Source of the DNA: JANXQZ01 sp038225555
Lineage (GTDB): Bacteria; Acidobacteriota; Terriglobia; Bryobacterales; Bryobacteraceae
Assembly: GCA_038225555.1 (NCBI GenBank)
Contig: JBBRRB010000002.1
Coordinates: 186,001 to 250,000 of the forward strand
Length of the DNA: 64,000 nucleotides
Direction: 5' to 3'
Below the pieces are notes generated by a model. The model was not told the DNA's origin and did no database searches. It worked only from the letters and a program-made list of their open reading frames with translations. The translations under genes and the position numbers were made by a program. Numbering within the stretch: position 1 is the stretch's first letter; every line of letters begins with the position of its first letter. Shown here piece by piece: positions 25,414-35,500 of the stretch.

Positions 25414-26550
25414 CTACTGAGGGATGGGCTTGCCTTCCGAAAGTGTCTTTACCATCGCCGCTAGATTTTGCTGATTTAGAGAGTCGGGAGCCTGGGCCGC
25501 AGCCTTCTTCGCGTGTTCGAGAGCCTTCGGCAAATCGCCCTTTCCGGAATAGGCGCGCGCCAAGCCCACATGAACTGGCCACACGTCGCCATTCCTTTCC
25601 CCGTTGTAAAGGAATATTTCGTACGCCTCATTGTTTTTCTTAGCCGCCTGAAGTTGTCGCCCATACTGGTGAATCTCCACTGCTGTGGTCCCTGGCAAAT
25701 GGATCGCCGCATCAATTGTTTTCTTGGCTTCGTCGTCCCGTCCCAGCTTGGAAAGAATTCGAGCCTTTGTGCTGAGCGTCTGAAAATTCGCTACGCCGAT
25801 AAAGGGCCTGCTGGCGGCGATCTCCGACCATTTCAGCCCCTCCTCCAGGTGCTTGCCTGCAGCCAGGGTGTACTGCGCGGCGGCGTCATAAGCAAGGTAG
25901 TTAAACCCGTTTGAGCCGGTAAGCTCCTCGCTCAAGCGAGTCATGTAAATCTTGTCCGGATCCTCCACCTTGATCGTCCAGCCCACAGCCAGATCTTCCC
26001 ATTGCATTTCCACCATCGCTTCCGAGGGTTTGCGCACAGGGAACTCGTACGTCAGCCATTCGCGGTATTCGTGTTTATGCGGCTTCACCGTGATTCGCAG
26101 CGCGTCCTCGCTCTCCTCATAGAAGAAACTGCCCCACGCGGCGGCGTTCTTTGAGAAAATGAGCGTCCAGTTCTCGGGCCCAGCCAACATATGAACTCCG
26201 TAGCGTCCCGCAGGCAGAGGCTTTCCATCGATCAGCACGTCACTGGAAATCGCGAACACAGTGTTCTCATTTGCACCAGCTCGCCACGGCGCCAGCTTTC
26301 CGTTGCCAAATACTAGATTCGTCATCTCATAAGGAACGAGCTTGCCCCAGATTTGGCCGCGCCGGTCCTTGCCGTCAGCAGCGTGAACGGCCGGGCTTGA
26401 ATAGTCGATGCTTACCTTCACCGGACCGATGAACTGAGTGACGGAGGCAGTCTGATTGTTCCCACTCGGCGGAAGCGTAAGTCCAGGCACCTGGGCGAGG
26501 ACAGCACCCGCAAAAATAAAAGGAAGCGAAACACCAAAGATTGAACGCAT
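25414..26550 (-). CDS. Secreted DUF2911 protein with TPR-like C-terminus
   Basis: A 378-residue exported protein. The signal peptide ends near VLAQ. Residues about 30-190 are a DUF2911 domain: IDYSSPAVHAADGKDRRGQIWGKLVPYE, WRAGANENTVFAISSDVLIDGKPLPAGRYGVHML and AWGSFFYEESEDALRI. The C-terminal half is helical and TPR-like (ILSKLGRDDEAKKTIDAAIHL, LARAYSGKGDLPKALEHAKKAA). The domain has no assigned chemistry. It heads the three-gene minus-strand unit of secreted proteins. Confidence 0.85.
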   Translation of the reverse strand: MRSIFGVSLPFIFAGAVLAQVPGLTLPPSGNNQTASVTQFIGPVKVSIDYSSPAVHAADGKDRRGQIWGKLVPYEMTNLVFGNGKLAPWRAGANENTVFAISSDVLIDGKPLPAGRYGVHMLAGPENWTLIFSKNAAAWGSFFYEESEDALRITVKPHKHEYREWLTYEFPVRKPSEAMVEMQWEDLAVGWTIKVEDPDKIYMTRLSEELTGSNGFNYLAYDAAAQYTLAAGKHLEEGLKWSEIAASRPFIGVANFQTLSTKARILSKLGRDDEAKKTIDAAIHLPGTTAVEIHQYGRQLQAAKKNNEAYEIFLYNGERNGDVWPVHVGLARAYSGKGDLPKALEHAKKAAAQAPDSLNQQNLAAMVKTLSEGKPIPQ

Positions 26551-26636
26551 GGGTGGTCTGACGCGGCACGCGGAAATCAGTTTGAGAAATGGGGCGAAGC
26601 TGCGAGATGGCGGGGTGAATTACGTCTTCTCGGCCT

Positions 26637-26993
26637 TCAGCCGTAGCGGGGTCCATGGCCGGCGCCCAGCCCCAAAATGTCCCGCTGTATATCCTGATCC
26701 GACGGTCTCATGATTGACTTGTCAGCATCCGGCATCTCGTCAAAGCAGGCGATGCAAATGATCTTTGCTTCGGGATGGGAATTCAGCCGTTCGATACTGG
26801 TAACTGCGAGATAGACGGTCGACGTGCAGCGCGAGCAGAAGCGCGTCTCGGAGTGGACCATCGCATTGTCACCACCCACGATGTAGTCCAGCGTGGCTCC
26901 AGCTTTGTAAACAGGAATCTGATCCACGGTTACCTTGCTGAGGCGCTCCACGAGCGAAGGGTTCTTTTTCCGCTTCTTGGAATTTCCGCTCAA
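26637..26993 (-). CDS. Small zinc-ribbon-like protein, unknown
   Basis: A 118-residue protein I cannot name. It has a very basic start (SGNSKKRKKN) and two CxxC pairs, CSRC and CIAC, about 35 residues apart, suggesting a metal-bound ribbon. Between them is a STVYLAVTSIERLNSHPEAKI segment. The start is TTG 26993. It has no signal peptide and faces away from the rfaE2 gene, with 56 bases between the two starts. Length and composition look coding, but no family can be claimed. Confidence 0.6.
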   Translation of the reverse strand: MSGNSKKRKKNPSLVERLSKVTVDQIPVYKAGATLDYIVGGDNAMVHSETRFCSRCTSTVYLAVTSIERLNSHPEAKIICIACFDEMPDADKSIMRPSDQDIQRDILGLGAGHGPRYG

Positions 26994-27049
26994 ATCCTAT
27001 TGTCGCCCCAATCAGGGCGCTCCGCTTGACCGCACGCTAAGCTAATGGA

Positions 27050-27526
27050 TTGGGGCACTTCTTTTCGCGAGAAGAATTGATTGAAGCGCGCGCCGGATGG
27101 AAACGCGCTGGACAAATCGTCGTCTTCACCAATGGCTGTTATGACATTCTGCACCCGGGCCACATCCGTTTACTCGAAGCTGCTCGATCTCTAGGCGACG
27201 TGCTCATCCTGGCTCTCAATACCGACGCAAGCGTCCAACGGCTGAAAGGTCCATCACGTCCTTTATTGCCAGAGCGCGACAGGGCCGAGTTGGCATCCGC
27301 TCTTGCCGCCGTTGATGCCGTCACGCTGTTTGACGAAGACACGCCCCGTGAGTTGATCGCCGCAGTTTTACCGGACGTGCTGATCAAAGGGGCCGACTGG
27401 GCTCACTTCATCGCGGGTCGGGAAGAGGTGGAGGCTGCCGGAGGCAAGGTGCTCACGGTTCCACTGGAGCCGGGTTACTCCACAACCAATATCGTCGACG
27501 AAATTCTGCAGCGCCAGCGTACGTGA
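27050..27526 (+). CDS. rfaE2: D-glycero-beta-D-manno-heptose 1-phosphate adenylyltransferase
   Basis: A 158-residue nucleotidyltransferase that makes ADP-heptose precursor from heptose 1-phosphate and ATP, for the inner core of lipopolysaccharide. FTNGCYDILHPGHIRLLEAA holds the HxGH motif, and LIKGADW and the C-terminal GYSTTNIVDEI are typical of this branch. It is the stand-alone form; HldE of enterics has a kinase domain fused in front. The start is TTG 27050, since the family begins at about this point and the frame is closed just upstream. The mfd gene starts four bases before this one ends. Confidence 0.88.
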   Translation: MGHFFSREELIEARAGWKRAGQIVVFTNGCYDILHPGHIRLLEAARSLGDVLILALNTDASVQRLKGPSRPLLPERDRAELASALAAVDAVTLFDEDTPRELIAAVLPDVLIKGADWAHFIAGREEVEAAGGKVLTVPLEPGYSTTNIVDEILQRQRT

Positions 27527-30500
27527 CCCTTCCAGCCATTCGCGATCTGTTTCAATCGCTCAGCCGAACGGCTGCCTTCCAAGAGGTCGCCGGAGAGCTG
27601 ACGCGCAATCCAGGCGCTCGCATTTCGCTTTCGGGCTTGACGAACACTGCCAAGGCGCTTTATCTCACTCTGCTGTGGCAGGCCACTGAACGTCAATTTA
27701 TCCTTCTAGTGGATGGAAGCAAGCAAGCCGAAGCGCTGTCCGAGCTGATCGAGACCTTCTTCGATCTGCTGGTGAACGCGGACATCCCCCGGCCGCAAAT
27801 GATCCCGGCGTTGGACGTCCTGCCTGCCCAAAGACTTTCGCCTCATACCGAGATCAGCGAGAAGCGAGCGATCGGGCTGTGGCGGCTTGCGTCCAAGCGC
27901 GTTCCGATCACGATCACGCCCGTGGCTTCCGCTCTGCTGCGAACCGAGAACGCAGACTTCTACCGACAGCTTGCGCTCACCCTTCGAGTAGGCGACGAGA
28001 TCCCGCTCGAAGACTTGATCGCCCATCTCGAGAGCATCGGGTACGAGAAGCGCGAACCCGTCGAGATGACCGGCGAGTATTCGCTGCGCGGAGGCATCCT
28101 CGACATCTTTCCCGCTGAGTCCGCAAAGCCAGTTCGCATGGAGTTGTTTGGCGACTTGATCGAGTCCATCCGGCGTTTCGACGTTGAGACGCAGCGCAGC
28201 GTGCTGAGGATCGCCGAGGTTACGCTGCTGCCGCTGATCGAATATCCCAGGTCACGAACCGTGCTGCGAGAGATTGCGGACCAGATCGACACGGCCAGTC
28301 CTGGCGAGGCATTTCCAGGCTGGGAATTTCTCGTCCCGTTGGTGCGGCCCCGCTCCGCCTCGCTGCTTTCGTTGGCCGAAAATCCGCTGATCGTGCTTGA
28401 CGAGCCGGAGCAGATCGCATCCGCCGCCGAACGTCTTTGGAAGCGGCTGGAAGATACTGATCGCCCTTCGCCCATCGAGCCGGAGAAAGTGTTTCATCAT
28501 TGGGGCGAAATGGTTTCAAGCATTCAAGATAAGGCAGAGCTGCAAATGCGCGAATTGGAATTGGGAAGCGCCAGCTTGCACATCAATACACGGCCTTCCA
28601 TGACCTTTCATGGCAACATGCAGGTCGCGGTCGCCGAGGCCAGACACTTGGTGAAGCAAGGAAACCGCGTTGTATTCTTCGCCCAATCTACGGGCGAGTT
28701 GGAACGGCTCGCCGATATTTTTCAGGAATACCGCGTGCCCTTCCAACTCGGTTTGGAGCTCTCGGATACGAGCCGTCCTTATCTGACGGAACGTTCCTAC
28801 ATGGCTGGCGAGGTTGCCAGCACATATTTGGTCAAGGGACTCGTCCGCCGCGGTGCGACCCTGCCGCACGAGCACCTCGCGATCTTTGGCTCCGAGGACC
28901 TATTCGATACGTCCGATCTCGTGGCTCGCCCGGGTCCGAGCAAGTCGCAGATGGCCGCGTTCCAGGCCGACATCGCCGACCTCAAGCCGGGCGACTTCGT
29001 GGTCCATCTCACTCATGGCGTGGCGAAGTTTCTCGGCACCCGCGAGATTACCCAAGGAGAGAATAAGGGCGACTTCCTGCTGCTCGAATATGCGGGCGAT
29101 GCCAAGCTCTATGTGCCGATGACGCGCATGGACCTGATCCAGAAATTCCGAGGCGCGGGCGAAGGCGCGGCCCCTCCGCTGGACCGCATGGGAGGGGCCA
29201 CCTGGAATAAAACCAAAACGCGGGTGAAAGCCAAGATGCGCGACATGGCGGATGAGTTGCTCAAACTCTACGCGCAGCGCCGCATGTCTGAGGGCTTTGC
29301 CTACTCGGCCGATAGCAATTGGCAGCGCGAGTTCGAGGACGCCTTCGATTTCACCGAAACAAAGGATCAGCTCAGCGCGGTGAAGCAAATCAAGAAGGAC
29401 ATGGAAAATGACGCGCCCATGGACCGCTTGTTATGCGGCGATGTCGGCTTCGGCAAAACGGAGGTCGCCATGCGCGCCGCCTTCAAGGCCTTGGGCGATG
29501 GCAAACAAGTGGCCGTACTCGCCCCCACGACCGTTCTCGCGTTCCAGCACTTTGAAAGTTTCAAGCGGCGCTTCGCGGCGTTCCCGGTTCGAACGGACAT
29601 GCTGAGCCGCTTCCGCAGCCCGAAAGAGATCAAGAGCACCCTGGCCGATATCGCGGATGGCAAAGTGGACATCGTGATTGGCACCCACCGTCTGTTTTCG
29701 AAGGATGTCGAGTGGCGCGATCTGGGTCTCTTAATCGTGGATGAAGAGCAGCGCTTCGGCGTCCGCCACAAGGAGCGGCTGAAAGAGATTAAGAAGAACG
29801 TTGACGTGTTGACCATGAGTGCCACTCCTATCCCGCGCACGCTGCATATGTCGCTGCTGGGCCTGCGCGATATGTCCATTATTGAGACGCCCCCTAAGGA
29901 TCGCCTGGCGATCCACACGGTAGTGGCGCACTTCGACAAGGACCTGATCAAGACAGCGATCGAACAGGAGCTCAGTCGTGGAGGCCAGGTGTACTTTGTC
30001 CACAACCGAGTGGATTCAATTTTCATGCGGGCTGCTTTTATCCAGGAACTCCTGCCGCAATGCCGGGTGGGAGTGGGGCACGGGCAAATGGGCGAGTCCG
30101 AGCTTGAGCGCGTGTTGCTCGGCTTCATGCGGCATGAATACGACGTGTTCGTCTGCACCACGATTGTCGAAAACGGCCTGGACATCCCACTCGCCAACAC
30201 GATGATCATCGAGAACGCGGAACGCCACGGCCTGTCGGAGTTGTATCAGCTTCGCGGGCGCGTCGGCCGCTCAAATCGCCGAGCTTACGCCTATCTGCTG
30301 ATCCCGGAAGACACCGAGTTGAGTGAGATTGCTCGCAAGCGGCTGGCTGCTCTGAAGGAGTTTAGCGACCTTGGCGCGGGCTTCAAGATCGCGGCGCTCG
30401 ATCTCGAACTGCGCGGGGCTGGGAACATTCTCGGGGGCGAACAGCACGGACACATTGGCGCGGTGGGGTTCGACATGTATATCCGGCTGCTGGAGGAGAC

Positions 30501-30975
30501 GGTTCACGAGCTCAAAGGCGAGGAGGTCCCGCTCGAGATTCACTCCACCATCAATCTTGGCCTTGATATTCGCATCCCTCCGGAGTACATCGCCGACGAG
30601 CACCAGAGGCTGCGTGCGTACAAGAAGATTGCCGACGCGAACTCGCCCGATCAGGTGGCGAAGGTCGTAGACGAGTTGGCGGATCGTTACGGTCCGGCGC
30701 CGCACGCGGTGGCGAATCTCCTCAAATTCTCGGTATTGAAAAGCACGGCGCAACGGTTGGGTGTAGAAGCGATTGACCGTCGTCAGGGGGCCATCAATAT
30801 CAAATTCCACCCCGAGTCGAAGATCGATCCGGTGCGGCTCATGAATGTGGTGAGCCACACGGCGGGCGCGCAGTTTACTCCGGCTGGGGTGCTGCGGCTC
30901 CCGCTAGACGGGATCGGCCCCGATCCAGGCAAGCTGCTCGAATACCTCACCGAGAGTCTGAACCACTTGGGATAG
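27523..30975 (+). CDS. mfd: Transcription-repair coupling factor Mfd
   Basis: A 1150-residue DNA translocase that removes stalled RNA polymerase and recruits UvrA. In order: UvrB-like N-terminal domains (SLSRTAAFQEV, GGILDIFPAES), the CarD-like RNA polymerase-interacting domain near residue 488 (GDFVVHLTHGVAKFLGT), helicase domain 1 with Walker A GDVGFGKTEVAMRA near 638 and DEEQ (IVDEEQRFG) near 737, helicase domain 2 with TTIVENGLDIP and QLRGRVGRS, and the C-terminal TRCF domain (YKKIADANSPDQVAKVVDEL). Length is normal. The start is GTG 27523, overlapping rfaE2 by GTGA. Confidence 0.97.
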   Translation: MTLPAIRDLFQSLSRTAAFQEVAGELTRNPGARISLSGLTNTAKALYLTLLWQATERQFILLVDGSKQAEALSELIETFFDLLVNADIPRPQMIPALDVLPAQRLSPHTEISEKRAIGLWRLASKRVPITITPVASALLRTENADFYRQLALTLRVGDEIPLEDLIAHLESIGYEKREPVEMTGEYSLRGGILDIFPAESAKPVRMELFGDLIESIRRFDVETQRSVLRIAEVTLLPLIEYPRSRTVLREIADQIDTASPGEAFPGWEFLVPLVRPRSASLLSLAENPLIVLDEPEQIASAAERLWKRLEDTDRPSPIEPEKVFHHWGEMVSSIQDKAELQMRELELGSASLHINTRPSMTFHGNMQVAVAEARHLVKQGNRVVFFAQSTGELERLADIFQEYRVPFQLGLELSDTSRPYLTERSYMAGEVASTYLVKGLVRRGATLPHEHLAIFGSEDLFDTSDLVARPGPSKSQMAAFQADIADLKPGDFVVHLTHGVAKFLGTREITQGENKGDFLLLEYAGDAKLYVPMTRMDLIQKFRGAGEGAAPPLDRMGGATWNKTKTRVKAKMRDMADELLKLYAQRRMSEGFAYSADSNWQREFEDAFDFTETKDQLSAVKQIKKDMENDAPMDRLLCGDVGFGKTEVAMRAAFKALGDGKQVAVLAPTTVLAFQHFESFKRRFAAFPVRTDMLSRFRSPKEIKSTLADIADGKVDIVIGTHRLFSKDVEWRDLGLLIVDEEQRFGVRHKERLKEIKKNVDVLTMSATPIPRTLHMSLLGLRDMSIIETPPKDRLAIHTVVAHFDKDLIKTAIEQELSRGGQVYFVHNRVDSIFMRAAFIQELLPQCRVGVGHGQMGESELERVLLGFMRHEYDVFVCTTIVENGLDIPLANTMIIENAERHGLSELYQLRGRVGRSNRRAYAYLLIPEDTELSEIARKRLAALKEFSDLGAGFKIAALDLELRGAGNILGGEQHGHIGAVGFDMYIRLLEETVHELKGEEVPLEIHSTINLGLDIRIPPEYIADEHQRLRAYKKIADANSPDQVAKVVDELADRYGPAPHAVANLLKFSVLKSTAQRLGVEAIDRRQGAINIKFHPESKIDPVRLMNVVSHTAGAQFTPAGVLRLPLDGIGPDPGKLLEYLTESLNHLG

Positions 30976-30984
30976 TATCGGAAA

Positions 30985-32199
30985 GTGCGTTCTTCAATCT
31001 CGCTTCGCTGGGTCGCGGTGACGATCTTTGTCCTGACCTCGGTGCTCAACTATCTCGATCGTTTCTTGCTGGCAACCATGGTGGATATCTGGCGCGCGAA
31101 GCCGGAGTTTCCGTTCAGTTATTCCGATTACGGAACTACTCTGGCAGTCTTCGGGATCACATACGCCATTGCAGCACCGTTCATGGGATTGTTTATCGAT
31201 CGAGTGGGATTAAACACGGGTATCAGTATCTCAGTTGCTCTGTGGTCCCTTGTTAGTATGTCTCACGGATTCGTTCATAGTTTTAATGGACTGCTGCTCT
31301 GCCGCGGAGCGCTGGGTGCGGTAGAAGCGAGCGGTATCTCAGCAGCCGGCAAAGTGGGCGGCATGTATCTGCTTCCGAAGGAACGGGCAGTTGGTGCAGC
31401 GATGAGTCAGTTGGGATTGAGTGTCGGTGCAGGTCTCGCGCCAGCATTCGCGGTGTACTTCGCCTATCAACATAATTGGCGTTGGGCTTTTTATGCAGCG
31501 GGCATCTTGGGGCTGCTCTGGATTCCCCTATGGCTCGGAACGTCCAAGGCGATTCCACCTAGCGCCCCTCCTACCGAAAAGAAGCTAGACGCTTCTGGAA
31601 TGCTGGCGGATCCGAGGCTTTGGGGCTTGATGATGGCAACCGCCCTCAGTATGACGTTCTACGCATTGTGGACCAACTGGGCACCGGTATATCTTGTACG
31701 CGTGCATCACTTGACGCCCCCTGAAGCATCGCATTACTCGTGGGCCGTTCCATTATGTGGGTACGTGGGAGCGTTCCTCGGGGGAACTTTGTCGTGGCGA
31801 TTGGTTGGCAAAGGCATGACGCCTGTCGAAGCTAGGAAGCGAGTGTGTTTGTTTTGCGCCGTGATCTTACTAGCATCGGCGTTCATTCCGCTACTACGTA
31901 CTCCTCTGCTCGCTACTATCGGTATGTCGCTGAGTTATCTCTTGATCTCGGCGTGGAGTGCGAATCTCTATACTCTACCGGTGGATATCTACGGAGCGGA
32001 TCGGGCGGCATTCGGAGTCTCCGGATTAGTGTTCGCTTATGGACTAATGTCCGCGGTGGTCTCACGCCCGATTGGACAGACGATCGAGAAGTACGGATTC
32101 CAGCCAGTTCTTACGACATTCGCGCTGCTGCCGCTGATCGCGTATATAATATTACGATTCATGATCCCCAAAGAAAGTACTACAATCGAAGAAGGCTAA
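30985..32199 (+). CDS. MFS transporter (anion:cation symporter-like)
   Basis: A 404-residue, 12-helix carrier. LTSVLNYLDRFLLATMV, GLFIDRVGLNTGISIS and GALGAVEASGISAAGKVGGMYLLPKERA are the text of the ACS branch, whose members carry hexuronates and other organic anions. It begins with GTG nine bases after mfd. Sampled 60-base rows run near 47-57 % GC, slightly below the mfd gene, with more A/T third positions, a mild sign of different history. The substrate is unknown. Confidence 0.87.
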   Translation: MRSSISLRWVAVTIFVLTSVLNYLDRFLLATMVDIWRAKPEFPFSYSDYGTTLAVFGITYAIAAPFMGLFIDRVGLNTGISISVALWSLVSMSHGFVHSFNGLLLCRGALGAVEASGISAAGKVGGMYLLPKERAVGAAMSQLGLSVGAGLAPAFAVYFAYQHNWRWAFYAAGILGLLWIPLWLGTSKAIPPSAPPTEKKLDASGMLADPRLWGLMMATALSMTFYALWTNWAPVYLVRVHHLTPPEASHYSWAVPLCGYVGAFLGGTLSWRLVGKGMTPVEARKRVCLFCAVILLASAFIPLLRTPLLATIGMSLSYLLISAWSANLYTLPVDIYGADRAAFGVSGLVFAYGLMSAVVSRPIGQTIEKYGFQPVLTTFALLPLIAYIILRFMIPKESTTIEEG

Positions 32200-32202
32200 C
32201 CC

Positions 32203-32487
32203 ATGACTTTTGAAGAACGAATGGACGAACTCGCGAAGGGGCAACTGGATCTGCAAATCGGATTCAAAGAACTGCAGCAATCGGAGATGCGATTTTCGAA
32301 CGCTCTGAGTCATTTGGCGGAGGTTCAGGCGGATTTTGAAGCGAAGTTCGCCGTGGCTCGCGCGAGAACGGATATGCTTCTTGGCCAAGCTTTGGAGGCA
32401 ATCGCTCGTCTGGCCAATACCGCACACGCGCAGAACGAAACGATCGCCGAACACGACACCAGAATCGAGCGACTGGAAGACCGATAG
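32203..32487 (+). CDS. Short coiled-coil protein
   Basis: A 94-residue protein, nearly all heptad-like: MTFEERMDELAKGQLDLQIGFKEL...ALEAIARLANTAHAQ...HDTRIERLEDR. No membrane segment or signal. It is a probable dimeric coiled coil, of a kind often annotated as hypothetical in acidobacteria. It starts three bases after the MFS gene, so it is co-transcribed with it. Confidence 0.65.
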   Translation: MTFEERMDELAKGQLDLQIGFKELQQSEMRFSNALSHLAEVQADFEAKFAVARARTDMLLGQALEAIARLANTAHAQNETIAEHDTRIERLEDR

Positions 32488-32500
32488 CCTACTATAGGCT
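32486..32500. terminator. Small hairpin over two stop codons
   Basis: AGCCTA (32486-32491) pairs with TAGGCT (32495-32500) around CTA. The left arm includes the stop of the coiled-coil gene and the loop is the stop of the opposing addA gene. It is the only structure in the four-base gap between these two converging genes; weak. Confidence 0.3.
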
Positions 32501-35500
32501 CAGCAGCACGGCTCGTGCCTGCTGGCCCGTGATCCTCGCAAGGGCATAAACATACCACTGCAACTGACGCTCATATTGAGTTCTCTTGCTGGCAATATCC
32601 GCATCGGTTTTAAAATCCACAATCGTCCATAAATCCCCTTCCAGAAAAGCCAGGTCAATCGTGCCTTCCAGGATTCTTCCGTTCTCGATGGGCAGCGCTA
32701 CGGGCAGTTCGCGGTGGAGGCGCGAAGCCCTCGCAGCCCTTTGAATGACCGGGTGCGCCAGCGCATTCAGCACTGCTTCGGTCGCCGCCTCGATCTCTTC
32801 CGAAGTTCCACGATGCGAAGCAGCCAGAGCTTCGATCGCGGGACGGCCAGCATCAAACGCGACATCCCTAAGCATGTCGTGAACAAGGATGCCGAAGGGT
32901 CTGCCCGCTGGACGGTTAGGCCTTCTATGGAGCGATTCGACGACAACGGTCGAGGCGGGCGCGCTGCCCGACTCCGTGGCAATGAAAACGTCTCGCGATT
33001 TGCGTGTCCCCCGCGCGATCGTCTCGGCGCGCCTCTCTTTCCATTTGAGATATTGAACCAACCCCTCGGACTCGCCCTCCATGAGGATATTTTCGTAACG
33101 CAGCCCCTGTGGACGCGGCACGCTCAATCGCAACACAGCGGGGTCCCACCAGACCACCTCGTGAGTTCCCGCGCACGGCTTGTGCATTCCCGGCATCACC
33201 GATAATTCCTCTTCGTTATCGTACTCACGCGGTCGCTCCAGCACAGTAGTAGGGCCGAACTTCGGGCAGCCTGAAGCGACGCTTGCAACACGATTCCGCT
33301 CGACCGGCGGGTACAGCGCATCGCTCAGCGGACTTAGCCACCCTTCAAATCTTTTATCGCCAATCGTCGGAATTACCAACAGATCCCGCGCCCGCGTCGC
33401 TGCCACATAGGCAACGCGCACCCCCTCCGCTTCCTCGCGCCGTCTCTCTTCCGCCCCATGCTCAAGCAACTCCTCCGGTGCGCAACCCAACACGCGCGTT
33501 GCACAGAGATTACGTTTTGGGTCGATATAGCGATCCGGATCCGTCGAACAAATCTTGCACGTCATATCAGCCAGGATCACAACTGGAAATTCCAGGCCCT
33601 TGGCATTATGCACCGTCATCATGCGCACGCCTTCCGCGCCCTCCTCCATGACAGGCGCCTCCGCCGAGTCAGTGCGTTCTGACTGCCGCTCCAGCTCCTC
33701 AATGAACGCCCGAAATGAAATGCCTCCCGTCTGCTCGAAGTTGCGGGCCAGTGAAACCACCCGATAGACATTCGCCAGAACTTGGTGGCCTGCAGGGCGC
33801 AATGCAAATGCCGCGTGAGCGCGCGTGGCTTCCAGCAACTCGTTCAACGTATCGGCCAGCGGACGCCGGTTGCGCTGCCGGTGCAACTCGGCCAGAATAG
33901 CGAGAGCGTCCTGGACGGGAGCCAGTTCCGGGTCATTTTGGCTAGGTCCGAACGGGTGCAAGCGGCCAGCCGCGTGCCGATACCGAAGCAGCAGTCCATC
34001 GGGCAACGCGAAGAGTGATCCCTTCAACGCTGCAAAGACGGATAACTCATCGCCAGGCCACTCGAGAGCGGCCAACGCGGCGCGAATAGTCTCTATCTCC
34101 TCGCGATCGTGAAAGGACTTTGAGCCTACCAGCAGATGCCGAATCTCTCGCGCCTCCAGGGCCTGAGCGTAATCGCGAGTAACATCTCTTCCGAAAGTAA
34201 CGAAGCGGCGGAACAGAATAGCAATATGCTGGCTGCGGATCGGGACCAAGCTACCAGAACAGTCCGGGTCGCGTACCTTCCAGCCACTGTCATGAATCAG
34301 CCATTCAATATAAGCCGCGATCGTCTCGGGCAGACACTCCTCAATGCTCTTCATGGCCACCCTTTGCTTCCCGTAGGGTTTAGGGGCTGGGAGCGCGATG
34401 ATAGAGGGCTGGTCAGTAACGGGGAGGAACCCGTCCGAGAGAGGGGAGTAAGCCGCTTGGCCCTCATCGGCGAGCATTAAAGGTGCGAACGCGGAGTTAA
34501 CAAATTCCTGAAGAGGCACAGATGACCGGAAACTGTGCGTCAGTTTCACCAAGCCCACGCCGCGACCTACTAATTCCTCGCACACTGACGCGTAGAGACT
34601 AAGATCGGCGCGTCGGAACTTATAGATCGACTGTTTAGGATCGCCCACTAGAAATAATTTTCCAGGCGTCGGAGTAGTCTTCAGCCATTCCGTCTCTACC
34701 GGATCATCCGCCGCCAGCAGGATCAGTATCTCGGCCTGCAAGGGATCCGTGTCTTGAAACTCATCCACAAAGACATGCGAGAACCGCTCCTGAAGATATC
34801 TCCGGACTTCGGCATTCGAGCGAAGCAGGTCGCGCGTCAAGATAAGCTGATCGTTGAAATCGAGCTTGCCGGATTTGCGCTTTAGACTGTCGTAATTATC
34901 GAGCAGGTCGCGCATCTCTTCGCGCAGCCCTGCAGCCAGGTCCGAATCGGCTCTTTCCTGAAACGCTCCAGCGGCGGCCTGGAAAATTTCAGACGCCGCG
35001 TACACCGCCTCCCGCGAGACATCGGCTCCGTACTTCCCGGATCCCTTCCGAAAATCGCGCTTCAAGTCGCGACGCAGCTTGAGTAGCAGTCCTTCAAGTA
35101 AGTCGTAGTCGCGATGCGATGCCGACTCGGCACGCTCCACTCGGGCAACAAATTCACGGAGAGGAGCGAGCGACTTATACAAGTTGTCCTGGCTTGACTG
35201 GGGGCGGGCAGAGCTGTTCCCCAATTCGACCGCGCTAACCACCAGCGTATCGATCTCCTCTTCTCGTTGAAACGCAGACCGACGCCAAGCCGCAGGAAAG
35301 TCCCGCCATTCAATTAATGTCCAGCCCGCTTTTTTAAGTTGGTCGAGCGGTGCAGCAGATCTCACCAGGGCTCGGCGGAGTGCCGGAGACGGACGGTTCA
35401 GGCTGCGCTCCAGCCAAGCCCGAAAGACGCGATCGTAGAGGCGGGCGCTCTCGCCTTCCGACATCTCCTCGAAAGCCGGATCCACCACGGCTTCCACAGG

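Noticed and set aside
29367..30209. A 280-codon reverse frame in mfd.
   Set aside because: It lies opposite the helicase motifs of mfd, which are certain; high-GC coding DNA gives such long antisense frames.
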